56,436 nt of DNA. Source: Rhodoferax sp. OV413. Lineage in GTDB: Bacteria; Pseudomonadota; Gammaproteobacteria; Pseudomonadales; Pseudohongiellaceae. The position numbers and the translations under genes were made by a program. Each line of letters begins with the position of its first letter. The first letter of the stretch is position 1. Below the pieces are notes generated by a model. The model worked only from the letters and a program-made list of their open reading frames with translations, made no database searches and had not been told where the DNA came from. Positions 18,825 through 29,134 of the stretch are shown one piece after another. The stretch spans positions 1-56,436 of the forward strand of contig CALQJO020000011.1 in assembly GCA_943330915.2 (NCBI GenBank), given 5' to 3'.

Positions 18825-19706
18825 ATGAATATTCTTAACTGTGTTGAACAGCTATGCTCGCGCTTCGATCAGGCTGATCTGTATTACGGTCATGGTACAG
18901 ATAATCCCTGGGATGAAGCTGTTTACCTCGTGTTTGCTGTGTTAAACATTGCATTTGAGCAAGACGATGCCGATGCCAAGGCGCTGGAAGCACGCGAGAT
19001 AGGCGAGACTGATCGGCAGAGGATAGACTCGCTGGCAGAGCAACGCATAAAGCAGCGCGTTCCGGTTGCTTACCTTGTCAAGCAGGCCTGGTTTGCGGGC
19101 TTGCCTCTTTATGTAGATGAGCGTGTGTTGATACCGCGCTCACCGATCGCCGAATTAATTCTTCACATGTATGAACCTCTGATCTCTAGGCCGCCCGCGC
19201 GTGTCCTCGATCTTTGCACGGGCAGTGGCTGTATCGGGTTGGCGACTGCAGTGGCGTTCCCTTCCGCCCGAGTTGATCTGGCGGATATTTCTGCTGAAGC
19301 GCTCAACGTAGCCCGTATCAACATCAGCCGGCTTGGTTTAGAGAGTCGTGTCAGTGCGGTTGAATCAGATTTATTTCAGGGTCTGCATGGAACCTACGAT
19401 CTGATTGTCAGCAATCCGCCTTACGTCTCGGCGGACGAAGTGGCCGCGTTGCCGGCGGAGTATCAACATGAGCCTGAATTGGGCTTGTTGTCTGATGATG
19501 ATGGTTTGGCGATTCCCTTGCGAATTTTGCGCGAAGCCCCCGCTTATCTCTCCGAGCAGGGCATTCTCATTGTAGAACTGGGCTACAGTTGGGAATTGCT
19601 GGCCGATCGTTATCCGGATCTGCCCGTGTTATGGCTGGACTTTGACAGTGGTGGGGAAGGTGTGTTTGCGATCTCGCGCGATGCGCTGATTCGTGCGGTT
19701 TGGTGA
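18825..19706 (+). CDS. prmB: Ribosomal protein L3 N5-glutamine methyltransferase
   Basis: A 293-residue SAM-dependent methyltransferase. Motif I is VLDLCTGSGCIGLATA, and the catalytic NPPY tetrapeptide lies in DLIVSNPPYVSADEV, as in the HemK/PrmA-like glutamine methyltransferases. The sequence following it (LPAEYQHEPELGLLSDDDGL) and the position directly before aroC are typical of PrmB, which modifies ribosomal protein L3, rather than PrmC. The gene is divergent from folE and lies 47 bases before aroC. Confidence 0.93.
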   Translation: MNILNCVEQLCSRFDQADLYYGHGTDNPWDEAVYLVFAVLNIAFEQDDADAKALEAREIGETDRQRIDSLAEQRIKQRVPVAYLVKQAWFAGLPLYVDERVLIPRSPIAELILHMYEPLISRPPARVLDLCTGSGCIGLATAVAFPSARVDLADISAEALNVARINISRLGLESRVSAVESDLFQGLHGTYDLIVSNPPYVSADEVAALPAEYQHEPELGLLSDDDGLAIPLRILREAPAYLSEQGILIVELGYSWELLADRYPDLPVLWLDFDSGGEGVFAISRDALIRAVW

Positions 19707-19753
19707 ATTCGTGTACACTGTGCGCCTTTTCAAGCTGGGCGGAATGCTGACTT

Positions 19754-20839
19754 ATGTCGGGTAATAGTATTGGTAGCGTGTTTACAGTCACAACCTTTGG
19801 TGAAAGCCACGGCTTGGCACTGGGCGCGGTTATTGATGGCTGCCCTCCGGGGCTGGCGTTGACTGAGGCTGATCTGCAGCACGACCTTAATCGACGTAAA
19901 CCTGGGCAGTCGCGCTTTACCACACAGCGTCGTGAAGATGATGCAGTGAAAATTCTGTCCGGGGTCTTTGAGGGGGTCACTACCGGTACCCCGATAGGCC
20001 TGTTGATCGAAAACACCGATCAAAAATCAAAAGATTACAATAATATCAAGGATCTGTTTCGTCCTGCTCATGCTGATTATACGTATCAGCAGAAGTATGG
20101 AATCCGTGATTATCGAGGTGGTGGCCGTTCGTCAGCGCGTGAAACAGCTATGCGCGTTGCGGCTGGTGCGATAGCCAAGAAGTACCTTGCTCAGCATTGT
20201 GGTGTGTTGGTGCGTGCCTATCTGAGCCAGCTTGGTCCAATTAAAGCGCAAACACTGGATTGGGATCAGGTTGAGCAAAACGCTTTTTTCTGTCCGGATG
20301 CCAGCAAGGTCTCCGAGATGGAAACCTATATGTCGGCGCTGAATAAGGAAGGCAATTCAATCGGCGCAAAGATCACGGTCGTAGCATCCGGCATGCCGGT
20401 TGGTCTGGGTGAGCCCGTGTTTGACAGGCTAGATGCCGACATTGCTCATGCGCTGATGAGTATTAATGCTGTCAAAGGCGTGGAGTTGGGTGCCGGATTT
20501 GAATCTGTGACACAAAAGGGTACTGAGCATCGTGACGAGATGACGCCTCAGGGGTTCCTCTCGAATAATGCGGGTGGTGTGTTGGGTGGCATTTCCAGCG
20601 GTCAGGATATCGTAGCTAATATTGCACTCAAGCCGACTTCAAGCATCCGCATCCCCGGCCTCTCAATCGATGTGCAGGGTAACCCGGTGGAAGTTATTAC
20701 CACGGGGCGTCATGATCCCTGTGTTGGTATTCGTGCTGTACCCATTGCTGAGGCAATGCTGGCGATTGTTTTGATGGACCATTTGTTGCGCCATCGTGCG
20801 CAAAATTCTGGTGTGCGTAGCAATACACCGGAAATTTAA
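19754..20839 (+). CDS. aroC: Chorismate synthase
   Basis: A 361-residue enzyme converting EPSP to chorismate with reduced FMN, the last step of the shikimate pathway and the source of precursor for the trp genes further along. Signature segments are [64 protein letters not shown] and the C-terminal [17 protein letters not shown]. Length is normal. No clear terminator was seen in the 63 bases before leuC. Confidence 0.98.
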   Translation: MSGNSIGSVFTVTTFGESHGLALGAVIDGCPPGLALTEADLQHDLNRRKPGQSRFTTQRREDDAVKILSGVFEGVTTGTPIGLLIENTDQKSKDYNNIKDLFRPAHADYTYQQKYGIRDYRGGGRSSARETAMRVAAGAIAKKYLAQHCGVLVRAYLSQLGPIKAQTLDWDQVEQNAFFCPDASKVSEMETYMSALNKEGNSIGAKITVVASGMPVGLGEPVFDRLDADIAHALMSINAVKGVELGAGFESVTQKGTEHRDEMTPQGFLSNNAGGVLGGISSGQDIVANIALKPTSSIRIPGLSIDVQGNPVEVITTGRHDPCVGIRAVPIAEAMLAIVLMDHLLRHRAQNSGVRSNTPEI

Positions 20840-20902
20840 AGCATAGCTAATACAAAGAAATATAGAATTAACTTAATGCGAAATAGTTAGTGGGATACAT
20901 TC

Positions 20903-22342
20903 ATGTCTGGTCAAACTTTATACGATAAACTCTGGGATTCACATCTGGTCAAACAACGTGATGACGGCACAGCGCTGATCTATATCGATCGACAACTGAT
21001 TCACGAAGTAACGTCACCACAGGCATTTGAAGGCTTGCGCCTGACGGGTCGCAAGCCCTGGCGCGCTGATGCCAACCTGGCTACGCCTGACCACAATATC
21101 CCGACTACCAAGGCGGAACGCAGTCGTGGTCTGGAAGGCATCATCGACCCTGTGTCACGTATTCAGGTGCGCACGCTGGCAGACAACTGCCGCGATTTTG
21201 GTATCACTGAGCTCGACATGAATGATATCCGTCAGGGCATTGTGCACGTTGTGGGTCCCGAGCAGGGCGCAACTCTGCCAGGAATGACAATCGTCTGTGG
21301 CGATTCGCACACATCCACACATGGCGCCCTAGGGGCGTTGGCGCATGGTATCGGCACCTCAGAAGTTGAGCATGTACTGGCCACGCAATGTCTGATGCAG
21401 AAAAAGATGAAAAACATGCTCATCCGCGTAGATGGCAAACTCAATCCCGGTGTCACTGCCAAGGACATCGTGCTGGCCATTATCGGGGAAATCGGTACTG
21501 CCGGCGGCACTGGTTATACCATTGAGTTTGGTGGCGATGTGATCCGTTCGCTGAGCATGGAAGGTCGCATGACCATCTGTAATATGGCCATTGAAGCAGG
21601 CGCGCGCGCTGGCCTGATTGCTGTCGACCAGACAACGATTGACTATATCCGAGGACGTCCGATGGCGCCTCAAGGTGACATGTTCAGTCGTGCTGCGGAA
21701 TTCTGGAAAACACTGGTCAGTGATGCTGATGCGCATTTTGACCGTGTTGTGGTGCTTGACGCCGCTGACATTATCCCGCAAGTGACCTGGGGCACGTCGC
21801 CCGAGATGGTCGCGCCTGTGACAGGTTTTGTGCCAGATCCTGATCTGGAAAAAGACTTAAGCCGCGCCGATAACATCCGCCAGGCACTTAAATATATGGG
21901 TCTGAAGCCGGGGACAGCCATCAAGGACATTAAACTTGACGTGGTATTTATCGGCTCCTGCACCAACTCGCGAATTGAAGACCTGCGCGCTGCCGCTGCA
22001 GTCGTCAAAGGACGCAAGGTTGCCAGCACCATTGAATTGGCGATGGTGGTGCCGGGTTCAGGCCTGGTGAAACAGCAGGCAGAAGCGGAAGGACTGGACA
22101 AGATTTTTATTGAGGCAGGGCTTGAATGGCGTGAGCCTGGTTGCTCGATGTGTCTGGCGATGAACGCCGACCAGTTACCAGCTGGCAAACACTGCGCGTC
22201 TACATCTAACCGCAACTTTGAAGGTCGTCAGGGCTTTGGTGGTCGTACACACCTGGTCAGCCCGGCGATGGCCGCGGCTGCCGCCATCCACGGGCATTTT
22301 GTAGATGTCCGTGACATCCTTCTGGATACGGCGCGCACCTGA
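20903..22342 (+). CDS. leuC: 3-isopropylmalate dehydratase large subunit
   Basis: A 479-residue aconitase-family subunit that, with LeuD, isomerises 2-isopropylmalate to 3-isopropylmalate in leucine synthesis. The [4Fe-4S] cysteines are in [14 protein letters not shown] and [11 protein letters not shown]. The opening [13 protein letters not shown] and [27 protein letters not shown] are characteristic. It is a few residues longer than the E. coli protein. leuD follows after 60 bases. Confidence 0.98.
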   Translation: MSGQTLYDKLWDSHLVKQRDDGTALIYIDRQLIHEVTSPQAFEGLRLTGRKPWRADANLATPDHNIPTTKAERSRGLEGIIDPVSRIQVRTLADNCRDFGITELDMNDIRQGIVHVVGPEQGATLPGMTIVCGDSHTSTHGALGALAHGIGTSEVEHVLATQCLMQKKMKNMLIRVDGKLNPGVTAKDIVLAIIGEIGTAGGTGYTIEFGGDVIRSLSMEGRMTICNMAIEAGARAGLIAVDQTTIDYIRGRPMAPQGDMFSRAAEFWKTLVSDADAHFDRVVVLDAADIIPQVTWGTSPEMVAPVTGFVPDPDLEKDLSRADNIRQALKYMGLKPGTAIKDIKLDVVFIGSCTNSRIEDLRAAAAVVKGRKVASTIELAMVVPGSGLVKQQAEAEGLDKIFIEAGLEWREPGCSMCLAMNADQLPAGKHCASTSNRNFEGRQGFGGRTHLVSPAMAAAAAIHGHFVDVRDILLDTART

Positions 22343-22402
22343 GTGAATTAACAAAACAGCAACCTGGGCAAACGTCAGACTGACAGCATTGAGTAACATG
22401 AT

Positions 22403-23047
22403 ATGAAAGCATTTACTGTACATACCGGCCTGGCCATGCCATTGGATCGCGCTAATGTGGATACCGACTTTATCATCCCCAAGCAATTCCTGAAGTCGAT
22501 CAAACGCAGCGGATTTGGAGTCAATCTGTTCGACGAGCATCGTTACCTTGATAAAGGTGAGCCGGATTCCGATAACAGCCAACGCCCGCTAAATAAGAAT
22601 TTTGTGCTGAATCAGCCACGTTACCAGGGAGCCAGCGTACTGCTGGCGCGTGAGAATTTTGGCTGTGGTTCCAGCCGCGAGCATGCCCCGTGGGCGCTGG
22701 ATGATTTCGGATTCCGTGTTGTGATTGCCCCAAGCTACGCGGATATCTTTTTCAATAACTGCTTTAAGAACGGCATTCTTCCTATTGTTCTGGATAAGAA
22801 TTTGGTTGACAAGCTGTTCAAAGAGGTAAATGCCGCTGAAGGTTACACGCTCACCGTGAACCTGCTAGCGCAATCCATCACCCGACCCGATGGCTCCGTC
22901 ATCCATTTTGAAGTGGACGCGTTTCGCAAGCATTGCCTGCTGAACGGTCTTGATGACATCGGCCTGACACTAGAAGACGCAGACGCCATCCGCGCGTTTG
23001 AAAATCAGTGGCGGGAAAAATCACCCTGGTACTTTAAATCTGCCTGA
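22403..23047 (+). CDS. leuD: 3-isopropylmalate dehydratase small subunit
   Basis: A 214-residue partner of Leu[21 protein letters not shown] and [46 protein letters not shown] are the standard substrate-site motifs. It lies 42 bases before asd. In many relatives leuB stands between leuD and asd, but here nothing does. Confidence 0.98.
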   Translation: MKAFTVHTGLAMPLDRANVDTDFIIPKQFLKSIKRSGFGVNLFDEHRYLDKGEPDSDNSQRPLNKNFVLNQPRYQGASVLLARENFGCGSSREHAPWALDDFGFRVVIAPSYADIFFNNCFKNGILPIVLDKNLVDKLFKEVNAAEGYTLTVNLLAQSITRPDGSVIHFEVDAFRKHCLLNGLDDIGLTLEDADAIRAFENQWREKSPWYFKSA

Positions 23048-23089
23048 AGCAGACCTGAACCGGGGAATTAATTCGGGAGTTTTACGAGC

Positions 23090-24106
23090 ATGAAAAAATA
23101 CAACGTAGCTATAGTTGGCGCCACTGGTGCCGTGGGCGAGGCACTGATCAGTATTCTGGAAGAGCGCAACTTTCCGGTCAACGAGCTGTTTCCGCTGGCC
23201 AGTGAGCGATCAGCGGGGAGCAAGATTAAATTCCATGGCAAATCGATCACCGTGCTTAACCTGGCGGATTTTGATTTCTCCAGAGCAGAAATTGGTCTGT
23301 TTTCGGCCGGTGGCAGCATTTCAGAAATTTATGCGCCAAAAGCGGGTGCCGCAGGGTGTATCGTCATCGATAACACATCACATTTCCGTTACGACAACGA
23401 CATCCCGCTGGTAGTACCGGAAGTAAACCCGGAGGCTATTGCGCAGTACAAAAACCGCAATATCATTGCCAACCCGAATTGTTCCACTATCCAGATGTTA
23501 GTGGCATTGAAGCCGATTCACGACAAGGTAGGTATTACCCGTATCAACGTGGCGACTTACCAGGCCGTATCCGGTACTGGTAAAGAAGCCATTGAGGAGC
23601 TGGCTGCGCAGACGGCTGCGCTGCTGAACGGCCGCGATGTCGAGACCAAGGTATATCCCAAACAGATTGCGTTTAACGTGCTGCCACAGATCGACGTGTT
23701 CCTTGATAATGGCTATACCAAAGAAGAAATGAAGATGTCCTGGGAAACCAAAAAAATTATGGACCAGAGCATTGAGGTCAACGCCACCTGTGTGCGAGTT
23801 CCGGTCTTTTACGGCCACTCCGAAGCCGTTCACTTTGAGACCCGAACCCCTATCAGTATCGAGGATATCCGCGACCTGCTCAGCAAGGCACCCGGTGTCG
23901 TGCTGATTGATGATCGTGTTGCCGGGGGTTATCCGACTCCGGTCACTGACTCAGCGGGTAAAGATGCCGTCGCCGTGGGCAGAATTCGCAAGGACATCAG
24001 CCATGCGAATGGAATTGATATGTGGATAGTGGGTGATAACGTGCGTAAGGGCGCTGCCACCAATTCTATCCAGATCGCTGAACTGTTGATAAAAGAGTAC
24101 CTTTAA
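23090..24106 (+). CDS. asd: Aspartate-semialdehyde dehydrogenase
   Basis: A 338-residue NADPH-dependent enzyme that reduces aspartyl phosphate to aspartate semialdehyde, feeding lysine, diaminopimelate, threonine and methionine. The dinucleotide loop is VAIVGATGAVGEAL (7-20). The catalytic cysteine is in NPNCSTIQMLVAL, and the VSGTGKEAIEEL and VPVFYGHSEAV segments fit the shorter P. aeruginosa-like Asd type, not the 367-residue enterobacterial type. Confidence 0.96.
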   Translation: MKKYNVAIVGATGAVGEALISILEERNFPVNELFPLASERSAGSKIKFHGKSITVLNLADFDFSRAEIGLFSAGGSISEIYAPKAGAAGCIVIDNTSHFRYDNDIPLVVPEVNPEAIAQYKNRNIIANPNCSTIQMLVALKPIHDKVGITRINVATYQAVSGTGKEAIEELAAQTAALLNGRDVETKVYPKQIAFNVLPQIDVFLDNGYTKEEMKMSWETKKIMDQSIEVNATCVRVPVFYGHSEAVHFETRTPISIEDIRDLLSKAPGVVLIDDRVAGGYPTPVTDSAGKDAVAVGRIRKDISHANGIDMWIVGDNVRKGAATNSIQIAELLIKEYL

Positions 24107-24167
24107 CTAATACTCGCGGATGCATCCTGTCCAGCGGGAATGCTCATCCGGCAAAAAGGAAATAAAA

Positions 24168-26120
24168 ATGGCCAAACGCTTGCTGCCTGTGATCGCCGCG
24201 CTTTCTTCACTGACGATGGCGCTGATGACGATGGCGCAGGCCGAGGCCGTTGAGCTTGGCAATATCACCTTGCAGTCAGCCAGCGGTCAGCCGCTGCTGG
24301 CAACAGTGCAACTGGCAGATGTCAATGGTTTGCTGGCCAGTGACATCCGCGTCAGTGTGGCATCTCTTGAGGACTTTGAGCGCTTCTCGGCAGAACGGTT
24401 GGGTGTACTCGATAACCTTGAGATTGAGGTGGATTTCTCCGGTACGTCACCGGTGCTACTGATCAGCAGTCCTGAGGCAATAAGCGCGCCATTTTTAAGT
24501 CTGGTTCTCGATACACGCTGGCCCGCCGGGCGTTTACTGACGGAGTATACCCTGCTCCTGGAGTCCCCGGCGTTAAGTTCCCAGGCGGGCGCACCATCGT
24601 CGGTGGCTCCGGTCAGGTCAATGAATGTGCTGCAAGACCCTGACGATGTGGCGTCAGCCCCTGCGTTGTCTGCACCTGTAGATTCAGGCTCCGCTGCAAC
24701 CGACACCCCGTCGCCGGCGGCTTCGCAGGTGTCAGGGGCCGCCAGTACACCGTCGTTAACGTCCAGTCCGGCAGCGCCCTCAGCTATATCGACACAATCC
24801 CCGCCTGCCATCGTTTCCAATGCCAGTACCATTTCGGTCAATGCAGGCGATACGCTGTGGGAATTGGCATTGAGGGTCAGGCCCGATGCGTCAGTGACTG
24901 TTCAGCAGACCATGCTGGCTTTGCAGAGTCTTAATCCGGATGCATTTATCGGCGGCAATATCAATCGCGTTCGTCGAGGCGAAATTCTGCAGGTGCCTGA
25001 ACTGAGCGAGATACGACGACTCTCCGCCGCAGAAGCAGTCACCGAAGTCACCCGGCAAAACCGACTGTTGGCAAGCGGTGCAGCTAACGTCGATGCGCAA
25101 CCGGCAACATCAGCGCCGTCACCTACGCCGGCCGGGGCCGGAGCGGGTGCTCAAGGTGAACTTCGCGTGGTCACTGTCGATGAGCAGGCCACCGACCAAC
25201 AACCCAATGCAGAAGCAGCTGGCAATCAAAGTTCTCAGAATGCACAACGGATGTCTTATCTCGAGGATCGTGTTGCACTTCGCGAAGAGGATCTGGCACG
25301 ACTGGATTCAGAAAACAATGAGCTCAATGCCCGCCTGGCCATGCTTCAGCAACAGATCGCCTCTGCTCAAGAATTGATTCGTTTGCGAGATCTTGAGCTG
25401 GCAAGCATGCAACAGACTCTGGCTGAGGAAAGAGCTGCAGTTGAGGCAGCCCCGGCGGGCTCTCAGGACACATTGATAACGATGGCCCCGGATGCGGGTC
25501 TTTTGCAACGATTCATTCAGATGATTACCAGTAACACCTGGGCAATGCTGGGTGTTGTGGCAGCGCTGATTCTGATCCTGGTTCTGGCGCTGATCAGACG
25601 CAATCGTGCTGCGGCTGATTCCGAGGCTAAGATTAATGCGGGCAACGATGACGGCATGGCGCTTAGGAATGAAGCAGAGGAATTACTGTTCTCAACCGTG
25701 GCTGAGTCCTCATCTGACTCAACCGTACGTGTCGATGACGAATCAGTTAACAAGACCGGCAGTGACGGCGATGAGCAGGCTCCGTTCGCTGCAGCCATGG
25801 TCTCTGCTGCCAGCAATGCGTCTCAACAGGTTGATGAGCAAACAGAAGCTGATGCTGTTGTTACAAAAGCAGCCGATGATTTCGATAATCTGGCATTTTT
25901 GCCATCAGAAGATGATTTCTCTGATCAGGTTGACGATAAAGATGAGGAAGACTTCGACTTTATGGCCGATGCAGACGAAGCCGCAACCAAACTTGACCTC
26001 GCGCGTGCCTACATCGACATGGGTGATGCTGAAGGTGCCCGCGAAATTCTGGAAGAAGTGCTCAAAGAGGGTACTGAAGTTCAGCATACAGAAGCCAAGG
26101 ACTTGCTGGGACGGCTTTGA
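24168..26120 (+). CDS. fimV: FimV-like motility/polarity protein
   Basis: 650 residues from ATG 24168, preceded by AAGGAAAT. Order of parts: signal peptide ending AQAEA (about 1-26); the conserved FimV N-domain (VELGNITLQSASGQPLLATVQL, about 27-150); a Ser/Pro/Ala-rich linker; a LysM domain (INAGDTLWELAL-type segment, about 220-275) expected to bind peptidoglycan; a coiled coil (about 355-425); a membrane helix (about 455-475); an acidic cytoplasmic region; and the C-terminal TPR-like FimV motif (LDLARAYIDMGDAEGAREILEEVL, near 608-632). It is shorter than the P. aeruginosa protein (about 900 residues), mainly in the cytoplasmic region. In Pseudomonas, FimV supports type IV pilus assembly and polar organisation. 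Its place between asd and truA is conserved. Confidence 0.92.
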   Translation: MAKRLLPVIAALSSLTMALMTMAQAEAVELGNITLQSASGQPLLATVQLADVNGLLASDIRVSVASLEDFERFSAERLGVLDNLEIEVDFSGTSPVLLISSPEAISAPFLSLVLDTRWPAGRLLTEYTLLLESPALSSQAGAPSSVAPVRSMNVLQDPDDVASAPALSAPVDSGSAATDTPSPAASQVSGAASTPSLTSSPAAPSAISTQSPPAIVSNASTISVNAGDTLWELALRVRPDASVTVQQTMLALQSLNPDAFIGGNINRVRRGEILQVPELSEIRRLSAAEAVTEVTRQNRLLASGAANVDAQPATSAPSPTPAGAGAGAQGELRVVTVDEQATDQQPNAEAAGNQSSQNAQRMSYLEDRVALREEDLARLDSENNELNARLAMLQQQIASAQELIRLRDLELASMQQTLAEERAAVEAAPAGSQDTLITMAPDAGLLQRFIQMITSNTWAMLGVVAALILILVLALIRRNRAAADSEAKINAGNDDGMALRNEAEELLFSTVAESSSDSTVRVDDESVNKTGSDGDEQAPFAAAMVSAASNASQQVDEQTEADAVVTKAADDFDNLAFLPSEDDFSDQVDDKDEEDFDFMADADEAATKLDLARAYIDMGDAEGAREILEEVLKEGTEVQHTEAKDLLGRL

Positions 26121-26122
26121 AC

Positions 26123-26914
26123 GTGAGCACCCGATACGCGCTCGGCATTGAATACAATGGCGCTTCTTTTTCTGGCTTCCAGCGGCAGATATCTCCATCG
26201 CTGCCTACCGTTCAAGGCACACTCGAGGAAGCGCTTTCCTTTATAGCTAATTCTCCAGTTGTCATCAGCTGCGCCGGTCGTACCGATGCCGGGGTGCATG
26301 GCAGTGGTCAGGTTGTGCACTTTGACAGCCCCAGCAACCGTGACGAAAAAGCCTGGGTAATGGGTACCAATACTCGGTTACCGGCAGACATCCGTGTGCA
26401 GTGGGCGAGACAGGTAGCTGATGACTTTCATGCCAGACATTCTGCATTGAGTCGCCGTTATCGTTACGTCATCTATTGTGGCAAGGTTAAACCTGCTTGT
26501 TTGATCGGTCAGCTGACACATGTGCCGGAAGATTTGGATGTCAATCTGATGCATGAGGCTGCCCGGTTTCTTGTCGGTGAACACGATTTCAGCGCTTTTC
26601 GTGCTGCGGGGTGTCAATCCAACACGCCGATGCGCGAGATAAAATTTGTTGAGGTGCGGCGGCAGGGGCGGTTTATTGTGCTGGAGATTGAGGCGAATGC
26701 CTTTCTGCAGCATATGGTGCGCAATATTGTGGGAAGTCTGATGCAAGTAGCAGCCGGACGGAAACCTGTGACGTGGATTGCTGAGGTGCTGACGGCGCGG
26801 GACAGAAGTCTTGCGGGTGTGACGGCGCAGCCGGATGGGTTGTATCTTGTGGGGGTGGAGTATCCGTCGCGGTTTGGGTTGCCGGTGTTGCCTTACGGAC
26901 CTTGTTTTCTGTAA
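26123..26914 (+). CDS. truA: tRNA pseudouridine(38-40) synthase
   Basis: 263 residues from GTG 26123; a TTG at 26117 overlapping the fimV stop is also in frame. It forms pseudouridine at positions 38-40 of tRNA anticodon arms. The catalytic aspartate is D55 in CAGRTDAGVHGSGQVVHF. The downstream ALSRRYRYVIY, FLVGEHDFSAFRAAG and AFLQHMVRNIVGSLMQVAAG motifs are typical. It is nearly adjacent to fimV (2-base gap). The 243 bases after it contain no convincing gene. Confidence 0.96.
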   Translation: MSTRYALGIEYNGASFSGFQRQISPSLPTVQGTLEEALSFIANSPVVISCAGRTDAGVHGSGQVVHFDSPSNRDEKAWVMGTNTRLPADIRVQWARQVADDFHARHSALSRRYRYVIYCGKVKPACLIGQLTHVPEDLDVNLMHEAARFLVGEHDFSAFRAAGCQSNTPMREIKFVEVRRQGRFIVLEIEANAFLQHMVRNIVGSLMQVAAGRKPVTWIAEVLTARDRSLAGVTAQPDGLYLVGVEYPSRFGLPVLPYGPCFL

Positions 26915-27104
26915 CTGCAATTACAGTCGCAATGGCAAGGCAGCGCAGCACCGGAATTGATCTTTGTGTGTCTGGCTTGGTGATGCTTTTGTTGTGCTGG
27001 GAAGTCATGCGTTTCTCATCCGGAAAGAATGCACAACTCCCGCTGCGTACTCAAAGGAAGACTTCAAAACATCACATTTTGAGCCTGTTTAAAATCTCGG
27101 TGTC

Positions 27105-27113
27105 TGCTAAAAT
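27105..27113 (+). promoter_or_regulatory. Possible extended -10 promoter before trpF
   Basis: TGCTAAAAT (27105-27113) is an extended -10 element (TG-n-TAAAAT, 5 of 6 to TATAAT). No good -35 is seen, which is acceptable for extended -10 promoters. Transcription would start about 40 bases before the trpF GTG. This would separate trpF-trpB-trpA from truA. Confidence 0.4.
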
Positions 27114-27157
27114 CCTTGCCTTATTTAGGTGCTGTAAGAGATCAGGTTGGTTTAGTT

Positions 27158-27808
27158 GTGCCATCACGTACACGTGTAAAAATCTGCGGAATTACTCGGC
27201 CAGAGGACGCCCGATTGGCTGCTCGGCTGGGTGCTGACGCGCTGGGCATGGTGTTTTATGCCGGCAGCAAACGCGTAGTGAGCATAGAACAGGCCCGGCA
27301 GATCGTGGCGGTAACGCCAGCATTTGTGTCACTGGTGGGTTTGTTTGTGAATCCCTCCCAAAAACAAGTCGAATCGGTGCTGGCTGACGTACACCTTGAC
27401 TGTTTGCAGTTTCATGGTGATGAGACCCCTGAGTTTTGTGCATCTTTTGCAGTTCCTTATCTGAAAGCATTGCGTATAACGCCTGCGTTATCCTCTGCGG
27501 CCAATGTCCTTGCCTTGATTGAACAGTACTCAACAGCCTCGGCGATACTCCTGGATGCCTGGGACCCTCTGCAGGCAGGTGGAACCGGAAAACAGTTTGA
27601 CTGGTCACTGGCGGCGCTATGTGTTCAGCAGTGTAAATTACCAATAGTGCTTGCCGGCGGGCTGGATGCTGCCAATGCAGCGGACGCTATTGCACGGGTC
27701 AGTCCCTGGGCGCTGGATCTCAGCAGCGGGGTAGAGAATGAACCGGGTTTGAAAGACCCACAACGTTTGACAGCATTTTTTGATGAGGTAAACCGTGTCC
27801 GCACTTGA
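27158..27808 (+). CDS. trpF: Phosphoribosylanthranilate isomerase
   Basis: 216 residues from GTG 27158, chosen because the conserved TRVKICGIT motif follows within six residues; the longer open frame from 27116 adds unrelated sequence. The enzyme performs the Amadori rearrangement in tryptophan synthesis. Conserved features are C and D of [57 protein letters not shown] and [11 protein letters not shown]. The end overlaps trpB by 14 bases. The ribosome site is weak. Confidence 0.95.
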   Translation: MPSRTRVKICGITRPEDARLAARLGADALGMVFYAGSKRVVSIEQARQIVAVTPAFVSLVGLFVNPSQKQVESVLADVHLDCLQFHGDETPEFCASFAVPYLKALRITPALSSAANVLALIEQYSTASAILLDAWDPLQAGGTGKQFDWSLAALCVQQCKLPIVLAGGLDAANAADAIARVSPWALDLSSGVENEPGLKDPQRLTAFFDEVNRVRT

Positions 27809-29078
27809 GACAGCAGTAACTGCAGCAGCGCCAGCAATAGCCCCTGGAGTTGTCCCTGAGACCATCGCCAGCACAGGACAGGACCAGTTCAGCGGTCCGG
27901 ATGTGCATGGTCATTTTGGTCAGTATGGTGGGGTGTTTGTTGGTGAAACACTGATGGCCGCCGTGGAAGAGCTTGACCAGGTCTATCGCAAATTGTCAAA
28001 AGAGCCATCATTCTGGCAAGCCTTTGATTACGATATGAAGCACTACGTCGGCCGTCCATCGCCCTTGTACTATGCTGAACGGATAAGCAAAAAATTTGGT
28101 GGCGCTAAGATAGTTCTCAAGCGCGAAGACCTCAATCATACCGGTGCGCACAAGATTAACAACACCATTGGACAGGCGCTGCTTGCCAAGTACATGGGTA
28201 AACCCAGGATTATCGCCGAGACCGGTGCCGGTCAGCATGGTGTGGCCAGTGCCACAATTGCCGCGCGTTTGGGGCTGGAATGCCATGTGTATATGGGCGC
28301 TGACGATGTTCAGCGTCAATCTGCCAACGTGTATCGCATGAAACTGATGGGGGCCAATGTGATTCCGGTGATCTCAGGTTCGCGCACCTTGAAAGATGCA
28401 CTGAACGAAGCGCTGCGTGACTGGGCAACCAACGTCGATGACACCTATTACATCATTGGCACCGTTGCCGGCCCGCATCCTTATCCGATGCTAGTGCGTG
28501 ATTTCCAGGCCATTATCGGCCGTGAGGCGCGCGCTCAGTCCTTGCAGGAATACGGTCGTCTGCCTGATGCACTGGTGGCGTGTGTGGGTGGTGGCTCCAA
28601 TGCGATCGGGCTGTTCCATCCGTTCCTGCGTGACAGCGAGGTAGCCATTTATGGTGTGGAAGCGGGTGGTGACGGAATTGAAACCGGTCGTCATGCTGCG
28701 CCCTTGTCAGCGGGCAAACCCGGTGTGCTGCATGGCAACCGCACTTACGTGATGAGTGATGCCAACGGCCAGATTATTGAAACACATTCGGTGTCAGCTG
28801 GTCTGGACTATCCGGGTGTAGGTCCTGAGCACGCATGGTTAAAAGACATCGGCCGTGCCAACTATGTATCAGTGACGGATACCGAGGCGCTAGATGCTTT
28901 CCGCATGCTGAGTCGTATGGAAGGTATTATTCCAGCGCTGGAGACAGCGCATGGGTTGGCTTATGCCTTCAAACTGGCTGCCACCATGAGACCGGATCAG
29001 TTTATTGTGGTCAACCTGTCCGGGCGCGGCGACAAAGATCTTAATACCGTTGCTAAAATTGATGGCATTAGTGTTTAG
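27795..29078 (+). CDS. trpB: Tryptophan synthase beta subunit
   Basis: 427 residues from GTG 27795 with a GATGAGGT ribosome site inside the end of trpF. It joins indole and serine to tryptophan using pyridoxal phosphate on K120 ([14 protein letters not shown]), with the phosphate loop [10 protein letters not shown]. The first about 36 residues are an Ala/Thr-rich extension not found in E. coli TrpB (catalytic K87 there); an internal GTG at V37 would give the short form but lacks a clear ribosome site. A 56-base gap leads to trpA. Confidence 0.97.
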   Translation: MSALETAVTAAAPAIAPGVVPETIASTGQDQFSGPDVHGHFGQYGGVFVGETLMAAVEELDQVYRKLSKEPSFWQAFDYDMKHYVGRPSPLYYAERISKKFGGAKIVLKREDLNHTGAHKINNTIGQALLAKYMGKPRIIAETGAGQHGVASATIAARLGLECHVYMGADDVQRQSANVYRMKLMGANVIPVISGSRTLKDALNEALRDWATNVDDTYYIIGTVAGPHPYPMLVRDFQAIIGREARAQSLQEYGRLPDALVACVGGGSNAIGLFHPFLRDSEVAIYGVEAGGDGIETGRHAAPLSAGKPGVLHGNRTYVMSDANGQIIETHSVSAGLDYPGVGPEHAWLKDIGRANYVSVTDTEALDAFRMLSRMEGIIPALETAHGLAYAFKLAATMRPDQFIVVNLSGRGDKDLNTVAKIDGISV

Positions 29079-29134
29079 ACCCGCGTGATGCCATTGCAAC
29101 GTTACCAGTAATTATCAAGGAAAATCAGAAAGAC

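Noticed and set aside
26915-27157. Small frame MARQRSTGIDLCVSGLVMLLLC... after truA as a membrane peptide gene
   Set aside because: It runs on into trpF in another frame, lacks a ribosome site and contains the likely trpF promoter. I see no gene in this stretch.
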